Source: Panopea generosa (taxonomy: Eukaryota > Mollusca > Bivalvia > Adapedonta > Hiatellidae). From it: a DNA stretch of 64,000 bases. This document shows positions 12,164 to 23,690 of this stretch, in pieces. How positions within the stretch are numbered: the first letter of the stretch is position 1; each line of letters begins with the position of its first letter. The notes beneath the pieces were generated by a model. That model saw only the letters and a program-made list of their open reading frames with translations, had not been told where the DNA came from and searched no databases. The stretch lies in assembly GCA_029582155.1 (NCBI GenBank), contig CM055901.1, positions 21,059,597-21,123,596 on the forward strand, written 5' to 3'. A program made the translations under genes and the position numbers.

Positions 12164-12867
12164 GTACTGCTCCACTGTGGATATTTGTTTTGGGTCAGTA
12201 CTTCCAACAGACTGAAGGTTCCAAGATCATTCCGATATACAATTTCGAAATATGGCTCGCATCAACTTTCTTCGCATATACTGCTGGACTAGTTATAAAT
12301 AGATTCAAGCCGGGAGTTGCTGATGCCCTGCTAACCTGGTTTATAAAACCGTTCTTACTTTTAGCAACAATTTTATACATTACGGTTGGAGTTTATATCA
12401 ACATGTATGTGTTTGATCGTATTGAGAACGTGACTGTGGTAGCTGCCTTACTCTTACCCTTGTGTGGAATCTTAGTTGGATCCGTTCTCTCAATTATCTT
12501 TAGACAAAAATCAAATTTCTGTAAAACGATTGCGTTAGAAACGTCTAGTTTGAACTGTTTAATAGTTTTAGCGGCTTTACGGTTTTCGCTCAATCAGCCC
12601 GAAGCCAGTAAGGCGTCAATAATTCCAATGTGGGTCATGTTCACAATTCCAGGTTTATACGTTGTGTTAGCGATTCTGCGGGTCGTAAAGAAATCCATCG
12701 ACGAATTTTTGGAGAGCCGAAAGAAAAAACAGTACCGCCATTACAGTATTGCTTCCGGGATAGTGAATCAGGCAAATATGGCAGCTCTATCCGCTCCGCT
12801 GTTTGTCACGGACACCGCCACGGAGGATGACCAAGCTTCTATCAGTGAAAAAATCACCGTCTTATAG
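12164..12867 (+). CDS. SLC10 family transporter, terminal coding exon
   Basis: This exon finishes the SLC10-like protein: 704 nt ending in TAG at 12865-12867. With the previous exon it gives 291 residues. I see hydrophobic helices at about residues 44-68, 86-102, 114-137, 147-170, 181-200 and 210-229 of that 291, then a 60-residue charged, Ser/Thr-rich cytosolic tail beginning KKSIDEFLESRKKK. The family's sodium-site helix is recognisable as ALETSSLNCLIVLAALRF (about 12532-12585), matching NTCP METGCQN: the Glu is kept, but the Gln is Leu. The acceptor is TTTCCAG before 12164. Function is inferred as membrane transport of an organic anion or related solute; substrate and sodium coupling cannot be read from sequence. 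Closest named group is the invertebrate 'ileal sodium/bile acid cotransporter-like' set, but no orthologue of a specific human SLC10 can be claimed. Confidence 0.92.
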
Positions 12868-13019
12868 CAGTGATTTACAATTTATCAACAGTGTTTATTT
12901 TTAAACATGTTCAGATAAATGAGATGAGGCTGATAGCAGATTTTTTATGGAGTCAGAGATTGATAACAAGAGGATAGAGTAGACTGTGCTTAAAAATGAT
13001 AAAATAGTTCAAAAAAGCA

Positions 13020-13445
13020 TAAAATAGTGAGATGTAAATCTGTGAATTAAAGATGTTAATCAATAAATCTGAGATGTAAATTAGTGAATTGGAGATGTTA
13101 ATCTGTATTATTCAGTGAATCCAAAATGTAAATCAGTAAATCCAAGATGTAATTCTGTATTATTCAGTGAATCCCAGATGTAAATCAGTAAATTCAAGAT
13201 GTAAATCAATAAATCTGAGATGTGAATCAGTGAATCCAATACGTAAATCTGTTTTATTCAGCGAATCCGAGATGTAAATCAGTAAATTCCAAATGTCAAT
13301 CAGCGAATCCAGATGTTAAACTGTATTATTTAGAGAATTTGAGATGTAAATCAGCGAATCAGAGATGTAAATCTGTGTTATTCAGAGAATTTGAGATGTA
13401 AATTAGTGAATCCAAGATGTAACTCAGTAAAACCAGGATGTAAGG
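13020..13445 (+). repeat. Minisatellite just after the SLC10 stop, 21/33-bp units
   Basis: Units of the form 'gagatgtaaatcagtgaatc' alternate with longer ones carrying 'ctgtattattcagtgaatcc'. The array begins about 150 bp after the stop codon, so it may be transcribed as part of the 3' UTR. The segment 12868-13019 between stop and array has no recognisable feature. Confidence 0.8.
13062..13067 (+). terminator. Possible poly(A) signal AATAAA for SLC10 gene
   Basis: First AATAAA after the stop codon (195 bp downstream). It is part of the minisatellite unit; another lies near 13208. AT-rich DNA makes chance matches common. Confidence 0.3.
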
Positions 13446-14001
13446 TGATTTTGAAATTTGACTGAGAAACAATATAAATTTCTATGGAAATGTACAAACT
13501 GTGCCAGTATATCCCAACAGTTGCCTGTAACTTTTATAAAATAACTGAAGACAAAAGATTTTAATATTTATTTGAATTGATTATTTTTGAAAGGGACAAA
13601 AGGCAATTTTTATAAATTGTCACTTCACAGTATTTCTGATAAATGGGTATCTGCATAATGCAAACAAGAAATTTAATTACCGCAGTAGTGTAATATGCAA
13701 ACCCTTTATTTCGTGTTCTATTTTGGGAAGGGCCATAACTCTGGTAAATGCTAAAAAGGCATCCTCATTGGCATATTTATGATCAACTGTGACACGATGT
13801 ATAAACTGCTTTTTAATATCAATAGTTTTTATCAGTATGGCAGAAAAAATCCTAGGGAACATCAATTTGGTTTTTTTAACACTTTTTTTATTAATATTTT
13901 TAAATAATCTCTATAAGTTTTCACATCATTATGTGTAAAGGTTGATTGTTGAACATTTATAAGATCTACTTCAACACTGCAATGTGTTCTTTTGAAAAAA
14001 G
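13446..14001. other. Noncoding, nothing recognised
   Basis: AT-rich sequence with no supported gene or repeat. Confidence 0.4.
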
Positions 14002-14298
14002 GTAATTGACTGATTGAATATTTAGCATAATTTTTATGTCATCAAGGGCTAGCAGACGATCAGTTAACCTAACCACTCTTTCCTGGGATCCTGAAAGGTT
14101 AACCAGTACTCAAGCACACCCCATCTCCGCAAGTAAATGATAACTTTCCCACTTGAATCAGCAGTGACAGATGAATGATAATGAGACACAATGTAGTATA
14201 TCAATCTTCACGGAGACTGTTGCTGGGCAGGAATTCAAACTCACAACCCTTTGATTGATAGTCGGACGCGCTACCGACTGAGCTAATTGGACCCGGCT
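14002..14298 (-). mobile_element. tRNA-derived SINE, family 2, near full length
   Basis: On the - strand it starts AGCCGGGTCCAATTAGCTCA, continues with a tRNA-like anticodon-arm region 'gactatcaatcaaagggttg' and B-box 'gagtttgaattcc', then 'cacattgtgtctcattatc', 'aagtgggaaagttatca' and the tail 'catcaaggg / gacataaaaattatgctaaatattcaatcag'. The head resembles an Ile-type tRNA. Tail repeats are TTGA/TCAA-type. Confidence 0.85.
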
Positions 14299-14334
14299 CT
14301 TTTGAAAATAAATACAACCTTAAAGATATAAGGG

Positions 14335-14590
14335 TCTTCAGCATGGTCCAAAGAGCTGTCATTAAATGATCAATTATCTCTCAAAGCTAAGGTTGGGAGT
14401 TCGAGTCCCAGCTGGGTCCAAAAACTTAATGTGAGAAAGTTTTGCCAGTTACTTGCGTAATGATGGTGTTGTTACTCAGATTCATTCTGAGAACTTCTGA
14501 GGACTTACATCTAAACTGGATAGGTCATATTATATATTATAATCTATCATAACATATAATGAACATGGTATTAAACCCCACTAAAAAAAT
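14335..14590 (+). mobile_element. tRNA-derived SINE, family 1, near full length
   Basis: It contains 'tctcaaagctaaggttggga' and the B-box 'gttcgagtccc', then 'gccagttacttgcgtaatga', 'tactcagattcattctgaga', 'aaactggataggtcatatta' and the end 'ggtattaaaccccact' plus A-run. It follows the family-2 SINE immediately. Confidence 0.8.
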
Positions 14591-14884
14591 AATCAAAATA
14601 TAACACAATTGATGCATCGTGATGTTTGTAACCGTTTAGGGGCATTTATAGGGAGTTTTACGGTACATGATAAATGATGTCTACTAATTAATTATATAAC
14701 CGAAGTACTGTAGGTGGTTAGATATACATGTTTGTGTAGATAGTTTGAGAGTATTAATGTATCAGTGTACCTCTTGATTCATTATGAATATGATTAAAAC
14801 AACTGAAACAAATCATTATGTATGTACGTGTATCAGGTTTCAAATTCTTAAATGCCAATATTACTAAACTATAATTCACATCCC
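14591..14884. other. Noncoding, nothing recognised
   Basis: Short AT-rich spacer between a SINE and a minisatellite. Confidence 0.4.
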
Positions 14885-15925
14885 AACATTGTGTGTAGTA
14901 AGGCTTTCATCCCAGCAATCAAAAACTTGCTATCATCCCAGCCATCAGAAACTGGCTATCATCCCAGCAATCAAAAACTTGCTAACATCCTAGCAATCAG
15001 AAACTTGCTATCATCCTAGCAATCAGAAACTGGCTAATATCCCAGCAATCAGAATGTGATTAACATCCCAGCATTCAGAAACTGGCTAGCATCCGATCAA
15101 TCAGAAACTAGCTAATATCTCAGCAGTCAGAAACTGGCTTATATCTCAGCAGTCAGAAACTGGCTAATATCTCTGCAGTCAGAAACTGGCTAACATCCCA
15201 GCAATGCAATCAGAAATTGGCTAACATACCAGCAGTCAGAAACTGGTTAGCATCCAATCAATCAGAAACTGGCTAATATCCCAGCAATCAGAAACTGGCT
15301 TATATCTCAGCAGTCAGAAACTGGCTAACATCACAGCAGTCAGAAACTGGCTAACATCCCAGCAATGCAATCAGAAACTGGCTAACATCCCAGCAGTCAG
15401 AAACTGGCTAACTTCCCAGCAATGCAATTAGAAACTGGCTAACATCCCAGCAGTCAGAAACTGGCTAACTTCCCAGCAGTCAGAAATTGGCTAACATCCC
15501 AGCAATGCAATCAGAAACTGGCTAACATCCCAGCAGTCAGAAATTGGCTTATGTCCCATTAGTCAGAAACTGCCTCATATCCCAGCAGTCAAAAACTGAC
15601 TAACATCCCAGCAATCAGAAAATGGCTAACATCCAAGTAAACAGAAACTGGCTAATAACAGCAATCAGAAACTGGCTTACATCCCAGTAATCATAAACTG
15701 GCTAACATATCAGCAACTGCAATCTGAGATTGGTTAATATCCCTGCAATCAGTAACTGGTTAACATCTCAGCAAAAAGAAACTGGTTAACATCCCAGCAA
15801 TCAGAAACTGGTTAACATCCCAGCAATCAGAAACTGGCTAACATCCCACCAATCTGAAACTAGTTAACATCCCAGCAATAAAAAATGACTAACATCCCAG
15901 CAATCAGAAACTGATTAGAAACTTG
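14885..15925 (+). repeat. Minisatellite, 26-bp unit, about 1.04 kb
   Basis: The unit is 'catcccagcaatcagaaact' plus 'ggctaa' (26 bp). A recurrent variant has an extra AATGC giving 'cagcaatgcaatcagaaact' (for example 15363, 15418, 15500), which shows repeated spread of one variant block within the array. About 40 copies. Confidence 0.95.
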
Positions 15926-16130
15926 CATCTCTTTGATTCACTTCATATTATGGCAATCAAAATCTATAACACCAAATGTCAGCGATCTGTAGTACTAAAT
16001 GTCAGCGATCTGTAGTACTAAATGCAAATGAATTATAGTCTGATATGCCAAATTTCAGTAATATGTATACTAAATTATAGTGATCTAAAGTGCAAAACCT
16101 CAGTGGAACTATAGTGCTATATCTCAACGA

Positions 16131-16665
16131 TTGTATTAACCACACAAAAGTATATTGTAGGCATGTAAACCACACAAACAGATAAAAAACCAGACAAAAG
16201 TATACTGTATGCATGTTAACCAGACAAAAGTATACTGTACACAAATAAACCAGACAAAAGTATATTGTACACATGAAAACCACACAAAAGTATACTGTAC
16301 ACAATATAAACCACACAAAAGTATACTGTACACATGTAAACCAGACAAAAGTATCCTGTACACAAATAAACCAGACACAAGTATACTGTACACAAATAAA
16401 CCAGACAGAAGTATACTGTATTCATGTAAACCAGACAAAAGTATACTGTACACATATAAACCAGATGAAAGTATACTGTACACATGTAAAACATACAAAA
16501 GTATACTGTACGCATGTAAACCAGACAAAAGTAATCTGTACACAAATAAACCAGACAAAAGTATACTGTACGCATGTAAACCAGAGAAAAGTATACTGTA
16601 CACATATAAACCAGACAAAAGTATACTGTACAAAAATAAACCAAACAAAAGTACACTGTACATAT
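16131..16665 (+). repeat. Minisatellite, 30-bp unit, first array
   Basis: The unit is 'gtatactgtacacatgtaaa' plus 'ccagacaaaa', 30 bp, about 18 copies. Because 30 is divisible by 3 and the unit lacks stops in several frames, frames of 85-175 codons run through it on both strands; they have no protein features. The spacer 15926-16130 holds a short duplicated 'tgtcagcgatctgtagtact'. Confidence 0.95.
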
Positions 16666-16854
16666 TTTAAGCATATATGCATATTTTACTATTAAAGTTT
16701 TGTGCTTTTAAACTTTCAAATTGAAATATCTTCACCTTTGACATGTAACCTTTAAATTAACATCCTCCATGGTAATCATGATAATCATATGAAATGAGTT
16801 TGGTTTTTTGTTACACTGGCACATTGTTATAAGGTGCCGCATTATAAAGCGCCC

Positions 16855-17235
16855 TCTTAACCACACAAAAGTATACTATACACATGTAAACTAGACAAAA
16901 GTGTACTGTAAACATATAAACCACACAAAAGTATATACTATACACATATAAACTAGACAAAAGTGTACCGTACACATATAAACTAGACAAAAGTATGCTA
17001 TACACATATAAACTAGACAAAAGTGTACCATACACATATAAACCACACAAAAGTATGCTCTACACATATAAACTAGATAAAAGTGTACCGTACACATATA
17101 AACCACACAAAAGTATACTTTACACATATAAAAACAGACAAAAGTATACTGTACACATATAAACAAGACAAAAGTATACTGTATATAAAAAATTATATAA
17201 CCCAGAAAAAAGCTATGTTGCAAGCATACAAAATG
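16855..17235 (+). repeat. Minisatellite, 30-bp unit, second array
   Basis: Same unit family as the array ending at 16665 but with its own variant ('gtgtaccgtacacatataaa', 'ctagacaaaa'). The two arrays are separated by about 190 bp of unique AT-rich DNA. Decay toward the right end. Confidence 0.92.
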
Positions 17236-18084
17236 GACAACACTATGCTCTATACAAAATGTTTTAATACAGTTTATAAACACACCACAATCTAGGTAAT
17301 CATAATGATAGAAAATCATAATGAAATAATTAGGCTTATCATTATTTATCTGTAAAATAACTAGCTTACAAAAATAAAAACTGTTTTATCTTTGATTGAC
17401 AGATCAACAGCAGGGATTAAAACAAGTATCTTAAAACAGGTATCTATGGCACCCGTCTGCTTATCATCCATAATGATGTATTCTCTAAATGCACCTGCAG
17501 ATAATGATAACCTTTAAAAAATACATGTTTATTTTTATAAACTAACTTATTTAACATATGTTACTATGTGATAAAACTTCTGACTCAATCCCTACATTCA
17601 AATGGGACTACTCATTTGGCCTACTTTGATTTTTTCCCTTCAAATTTATGTCCAAGATGTTGCAATTGAAACATAAACTATGACTGTTTTAGTCCAAAGG
17701 ATAATGAAATAGAATACTAAGTTAGTATTTTTCCTGTCAAAATTGATTAGATTCGGCACAGAGGTACAGTAAGATGAGGTTCTGTCATTTCTTGGTCTCA
17801 ACTACTAAACCATCTGTTCTCTTGATATCCTCTAGAAATGTGAAGTATCTACCATTCCATACATCTAGACTAATACTGGATACCAATTAATAATGGGCAA
17901 TGGCTATTTTTCATACATCACCATATTTTTTTTCATTCATGCACAAAGCTTTGATTCTGTAAATTGTCTATGAATTAAAACTAATAAAAATATTTGCAAA
18001 AATGATCATAAATGACATTGTGATTACTTTTGTTCTTGATAAATTATGTTATTATCAAACACATAGGTGCACAAATAAAAGCAT
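17236..18084. other. Noncoding, nothing recognised
   Basis: AT-rich, no gene or repeat supported. Confidence 0.4.
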
Positions 18085-19205
18085 CGGTAATGTACTTGAA
18101 CTAAACAACATGTCATCAGTAATGTACTCAAACTAAACCATGTGTCATCAGCAATGTACTTGAACTAAACCATATGTCATCAGTAATGTACTCAAACTAA
18201 ATCATATTTCATCAGCAATGTACTTGAACTAAACCATATGTCATCAGCAATATACTCAAACTAAACCATATTTCATCAGCAATGTACTTGAACTAAACCA
18301 TATGTCATCAGTAATGTACTTGAACTAAACCATATGTCATCAGCAATGTACTCAAACTAAACCACATGTCATCAGTAATGTAATAATGTAATTGAACTAA
18401 ACCACATGTCATTAGTTATGAACTTGAACTAAACCACTCGTCATCAGTAATATACTTAAACTAAACCATATGTCATCAGCAATGACTTGAACTAAACCAC
18501 ATGTCATCAGCAATGTACTTGAATTAAACTACATGTCATCAGCAATGTACTTGAACTAAACCACATGTCATCAGTAATGTTCTGAAACTTAACCACATAT
18601 CATCAGTAATGTACTTAAACTAAACAGCATGTCATCAGAAATGAACTTGAACTAGACCACATGTCATTAGCAATGTACTCAAACTAAACAGTATGTCATC
18701 AGTAATGTTCTAAAACTAAACCACATATCATCAGTAATGTACTTGAACTAAACTACATGTCATCAGCAATGTACTTGAATTAAACCACATGTCATCAGCA
18801 ATGTACTTGAACTAAACCACATGTCATCAGCAATGTACTTGAACTAAACCACATGTCATCAGCAATGTACTTGAACTAAACCACATGTCATCAGAAATGT
18901 TCTCAAACTAAACCACATGTCATCAGCAATATACTTGAACTAAACCACGTCATCAGAAATGTACTTAAGCTAAACTACATGTCATCAGAAATGTTCTCAA
19001 ACTAAACCACATGTCATCAGCAATATACTCAAACTAAACCACATGTCATCAGAAATGTACTCAAAAACCACATGTCATCAGCAATGTACTCAAACTAAAC
19101 CACATGTCATCAGAAATGTACTCAAACTAAACCACATGTCATCAGAAATGTACTCAAACTAAACCACATGTCATCAGCAATGTACTCAAACTAAATCATA
19201 TCAAT
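18085..19205 (+). repeat. Minisatellite, 32-bp unit, about 1.1 kb
   Basis: The unit is 'cacatgtcatcagcaatgta' plus 'cttgaactaaac' (32 bp), about 35 copies, with variants 'ctcaaactaaac' and 'cagaaatgttct' that occur in runs, so sub-blocks have been duplicated together. Confidence 0.95.
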
Positions 19206-20089
19206 GTACCCTACAAGCAAAATTAAAGCTATGAACTTGTCACTGTTATATATATATATTTTTTTTATATTTTTTTTTTTTTAAATGAAAATAAAAAGGG
19301 ACAGTAATGCATGAAAATTAGGGAACAGCCAGGAATGATAATCTAGCAATTAATCTATTATAACATAATAAATGAGAAATAATAACCACGAGGCTATATG
19401 TTTAAACATGGAGCAACTATTGCAAAACTGTAACATTATTCCTCAAGATATATGTCACCGACGCAAACACAGGGCATACATTTCCATGAACCAGACTCAT
19501 CTGGGAAACCAGTGAGAGCGGCAGACGATTACAAATACAGTGTGAAAAACTAATATTATATAATGTGCTCTCTCACAAATAAATTGTCCTCCAAAAATAC
19601 TCTGCAAATTCAAACCAGCATGCAAACAATGCAAGAAGAAAAAAATATATCCTCGATAAAATATTATTCTGTCTACACTGAGGTACAAGTATTGACATGG
19701 GTGATTCACAAATGCCAAATCTAAATAATACTTTTAGATTTTTGATAAGGCCATTATAAATTAATTGTAAGAGTCTCATCCAATTTTTTTCTGAAAAAGC
19801 GGGAACAGGGTGAGGAGAATTTTCTTTTAATTATTTATTTTTTTACATTTTTTTATGAAAATAAAAAGGGTAGGGGCAGCATGAAAATTAGAGGGCTTTC
19901 ATGGTTGATAATCAAGCAATTAAATTATTATGGCCTAAAGAAGCACATGCAGAACCTTCTATATACTACGAAATATTCAGCAGAAACCTTAGTAACAACA
20001 CTTTGTTCTGAGAAATAAATTAAAATCTTTCATTCAATTGTTGTGTTTTGTTTTGTATGTGGTAAAATTGTCTTTAAATTTTTTTAATG
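19206..20089. repeat. Noncoding with an old duplicated block
   Basis: A block near 19275-19365 ('atgaaaataaaaagggacag ... gataatctagcaattaat') is repeated near 19849-19940 ('atgaaaataaaaagggtagg ... gataatcaagcaattaaa'). The segment 19749-19830 ('ggccattataaattaattg', 'atccaatttttttctgaaaa', 'gaggagaattttc') also matches 58003-58090. No gene seen. Confidence 0.6.
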
Positions 20090-20567
20090 AATAAAAAGCA
20101 TCTCATTATAATAAATCAATAAAATTCCAAACGGTCTGAAATATCATATTAACTAAAAAAATGACAAAAATGATATTTTCATCAGAGTGCTAAACTTGAA
20201 TGAAATCCCTATTCTAAAAATAAACAGCAATTAAATACTGCTTGATGACCTTCACATCATTCTGAATCATTCTACAATGAATAAATTCTACTTTATGTAA
20301 ATCAGTGTGACAGATAAAACCAAAATCAAAATGAAATCATTCAACAATTTGTTAAGTCACAAATACTTTGTAATTCTAAGCAGGAAATCTATTTTTGTCT
20401 AACCCTGGCATGTAGGTCAAGTTAGGAATCCCCTTTCAATATGTTATTTTGGCATGTTTACATAGCTATCCTAAGATATATAATATGGCAATATGGGATC
20501 AGTGAGTGTATATATAGGCATGATATATTGAAAAAAATGATTTTAGGCAATTTTAAAATCCTGATTA
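20090..20567 (+). repeat. Old dispersed repeat or duplication, copy B
   Basis: Colinear with 9370-9830 in the same orientation (shared 'gatgaccttcacatc', 'attctaaaaataaacag', 'ttattttggcatg', 'gatatattgaaaaaaatg', 'aaaatcctgat'). A MITE begins exactly where the similarity stops. Confidence 0.8.
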
Positions 20568-20569
20568 TA

Positions 20570-20970
20570 CACTCAGGTCCCGTTATAATGCAGTCCAATA
20601 TAGAGCGAAACTCATTATAACACAGTTTTTCTATGATTCCCAAATTTAAAACTGATATTTTCAACCAGATTGATTAAAAACATTTTTAAAAAAATGTATT
20701 TGTGCATCCATTACACTTTGATAATTTATACTGAAATGATAACAAGTTCTTATTGTTATAAACAACATTTCTTTTAAATGATTTATGCCGACACACAATG
20801 GTCTGTCATATTTATCACACATTATCATGTGTTTGTTTATGGTACAACTGGAAACAGTGCTGCCAAATAATATAGTGCAGTGCACCTTGGGATATTTATA
20901 ACGTTGTTCTGTGTATATCGCGGTTTCATTCCATGGATCCCGGCTATAGCCTTAAAACAGGACCCGAGTG
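20570..20970. mobile_element. 401-bp MITE, pogo/Tigger-like
   Basis: Ends are CACTCAGGTCCCGTTATAA on the left and, reading inward on the other strand, CACTCGGGTCCTGTTTTAA on the right. Both ends are flanked by TA (20568-20569 and 20971-20972), the target duplication of the Tc1/mariner/pogo superfamily. The 'GGTCCCGTTATAA' start is typical of Tigger-like ends. Internal frames are not transposase, so it is non-autonomous. Confidence 0.8.
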
Positions 20971-20972
20971 TA

Positions 20973-21304
20973 CTTCCTTTAAAGAATTGTAATGATCAAC
21001 TTGGTGACTGATAAACATTTTCATCAGTCTTAATGCTCAAAAAACTGTCCAGTTTCTATTTTTAGCTGGAAAATAAAAATTATGTCAATCAGCATGCTAC
21101 CTTGCTGTCGATTAGTGAATTAAAATACAACTTACAAAAACACGATCATTGGAGTCTGTCATAAAAATAATAATTTTAGTAACAATCTAGAACATGTGAC
21201 TGCTATTGACCAATGAAAAAACAGTGTCATGTATTGTTAAGACATTTAGCAAGATCATAGTGAGATATGGCACTAAATAGGTCAGCTGATGGTGTATAAT
21301 GTGA
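20973..21304. other. Noncoding, nothing recognised
   Basis: AT-rich spacer with no supported feature. Confidence 0.4.
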
Positions 21305-21525
21305 AGGAAAGATTCTCTTAGTGGCAAAGTGGTCATTTCAAAATCACTTATCTCTCACAACTGAGTTCATAAGTTTGAGTTCCTCTCAGTCCAAACACTT
21401 TATGTGAGAAAGTTTGTCAGTTGCTTGCAGAAGGACAGTGGTTCTTCTCAGATTTATTCCTCCACAATAAAACTGAATATGCTATATATATAACCTGAAA
21501 TGTGTTGAAAATGACCCTTTTTAAC
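21305..21525 (+). mobile_element. tRNA-derived SINE, family 1
   Basis: Order of motifs: 'gtggcaaagtggtcatttca' (decayed A-box), 'tctctcacaactgagttcat', 'agtttgagttcc' (decayed B-box), 'gtgagaaagtttgtcagttg', 'ggttcttctcagatttattc', 'aacctgaaatgtgttgaaaa'. Older than the copies at 6005 and 14335. Confidence 0.75.
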
Positions 21526-21754
21526 CCATTATTGCTGAGGTAGTGAAGAAACTGTTTGCAAAGGGAGTATAATCCTTTTGCTGGTATAGTCATTGTTTGG
21601 TGCTTAAAATAATAAAATACCGTGCCATTGCAGTCACATGTTATGATACGCCACCCCATCACATTATACACTAACAATGGCCGACCATAGAAATATCCTC
21701 TAAATACTGGATGCCATCTTTGATATATATATCATACTTAGCAAAGCTGGGAAA

Positions 21755-22505
21755 ATGGTTTGTTAAATATACATTTCGAACTAAGAAATCAACTCTATGT
21801 CAGATATGAATGGTTTGTAAAGTGTACATTTCAAACTAAGAAATCGACGGTATGTCAGATATGAATGGTTTGTTAACCGTATGTCAGATATGAATGGTTT
21901 GTTAAGTGTACATTTCAAACTAAGAAATCAATTGTATGTCAGATATGAATGGTTTGTTAAGTGTACATTTCAAACTATGAAATCGACCGTGTGTCAGATA
22001 TGAATGGTTTGTTAAATGTACATTTCAAACTAAGAAATCGACCGTATGTCAGATATGAATGGTTTGTTAAGTGTACATTTCAAACTAAGAAATCGACCGT
22101 GTGTCAGATACGAATGGTTTGTTAAGTGTACATTTCAAACTATGAAATCGACCGTGTGTCAGATACGAATGGTTTGTTAAGTGTACATTTCAAACTAAGA
22201 AATCGACCGTGTGTCAGATACGAATGGTTTGTTAAGTGTACATTTCAAACTAAGAAATCGACCGTGTGTCAGATACGAATGGTTTGTTAAGTGTACATTT
22301 CAAACTAAGAAATCAACCGTGTGTCAGATACGAATGGTTTGTTAAGTGTACATTTCAAACTAAGAAATCAACCGTGTGTCAGATACGAATGGTTTGTTAA
22401 GTGTACATTTCAAACTAAGAAATCAACCATGTGTCAGATATGAATGGTTTGTTAAGTGTACATTTCAAACTAAGAAATCGACCGTATGTCAGATATGAAT
22501 GCTTC
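21755..22505 (+). repeat. Satellite-like array, 55-bp unit
   Basis: The unit runs 'gtgtgtcagatacgaatggt', 'ttgttaagtgtacatttcaa', 'actaagaaatcgacc' (55 bp), about 13 copies. Central copies are almost identical, so homogenisation is recent compared with the other arrays. Confidence 0.95.
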
Positions 22506-23344
22506 TTACACTTACACATCAATTATTGTGATTTTTTCATACATTGTATACTATATGTTAGATTTTTACATACATTGTAACTATACTATATGTTAGATTT
22601 TTGGTAAAAAAAAATTGTTATTGTTAATTTTACTACTTTTAAATTATGATACATAAAATATTAATAAATATTACATAATCGTATAATTTATTATGTATGT
22701 ATATAGAGAATTGTGTTTTACTTGTATGTGACCATGTGATTTGTTACGACTTACAACATGTAATATCATGTATATTCCCTGTGAATACCTAGTTCAGACC
22801 AATAAAATATAAAAAATCATGATCATACCATGATGTTGATGTTTTATAATACCATCATAATAGCGGACATTCACTGCTTTTCAAACACTCTTTTTCATAA
22901 TTAATATTAATAGTAAGAGGTAAGTGGCCTTAGACTAGGCTGCTATATTGGAGGCCCCCTCCATAAGCAATATCAATTCCTGTGTGGTTCCCAGGTGCTA
23001 AATGAGTGATGGCAAGAATAGGACCACTATGGCACATGCAGCAGTTAAAGAGGCGACAAATTGAATAGTGGATAGAATTTGTTGCAACCCGGCAATTCTG
23101 CAGGTATCACGATTCTAGGCTCATTCTGCATAATCATTTAATTTGTTGGTGTGTTTATGTTTTTGAACATGATGCCTAGTATTATGTTGATTTTTTTATC
23201 TTATATGCTAGTTTGCTGTTTTTTAAACATAGAGAGTGAGTCTAGAATATTCTTTCCTGTTGGCATCGTATAATCTTTATGTGTTGATATGTGATAAAAA
23301 AACAATTCATTCATTCCTTCCATATTAAAAGCAATAGATCCTTT
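22506..23344. other. Noncoding, nothing recognised
   Basis: Very AT-rich, with a short duplicated 'atacattgta.actatatgttagattttt' near 22540-22605. No gene supported. Confidence 0.4.
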
Positions 23345-23641
23345 CCAGTAAATTGATTGATTGATTGAATATTTAGCGTCATTTTTATGCCATCAAGGGC
23401 TAACAGATGATCAGTTAACCAAACCACTGTTTCCTGGGATTAACCAGTACTCGAGCACACCCCATCTCCGCAAGTAACTGATAACTTTCCCACTTGAATC
23501 AGTGGTGAGAAACGAATGACAATGAGACACAATGTTGTATATCAATCATCACGGAGACTGTTAACGGGCGGGGGATTCGAACTCACGACCCCTGGATTGA
23601 TAGTCAGACGCGTAACTGACTGAGCTAATCGGGCCCGGCTT
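23345..23641 (-). mobile_element. tRNA-derived SINE, family 2, full length
   Basis: On the - strand: AGCCGGGCCCGATTAGCTCA (A-box TTAGCTCAGTC), 'gactatcaatccaggggtcg', B-box 'gagttcgaatccc', then 'aagtgggaaagttatcagtt' and the tail 'ggcataaaaatgacgctaaa' with TCAA repeats. This is the best-preserved family-2 copy here. The head is Ile-tRNA-like. Confidence 0.9.
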
Positions 23642-23690
23642 TTTCAAGTAAAGAAAAAGAAATCTCAGTAATATCCAATTAATTTTAAAT

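Noticed and set aside
12190-12867. A separate gene starting at 12190
   Set aside because: The apparent start codon is TTG inside the exon; the frame continues upstream to the splice acceptor at 12163 and joins the exon at 5731-5902.
16131-17319. Overlapping 80-175-codon frames on both strands
   Set aside because: They are the 30-bp minisatellite read in different frames.
14885-22505. Regularly spaced repeats resembling a CRISPR array
   Set aside because: There are no distinct spacers between repeats; units are head-to-tail and the DNA is eukaryotic.
23560-23641. A genuine tRNA-Ile gene (- strand)
   Set aside because: A- and B-boxes fit, but the arms do not pair cleanly and it continues into a SINE body and TCAA tail.
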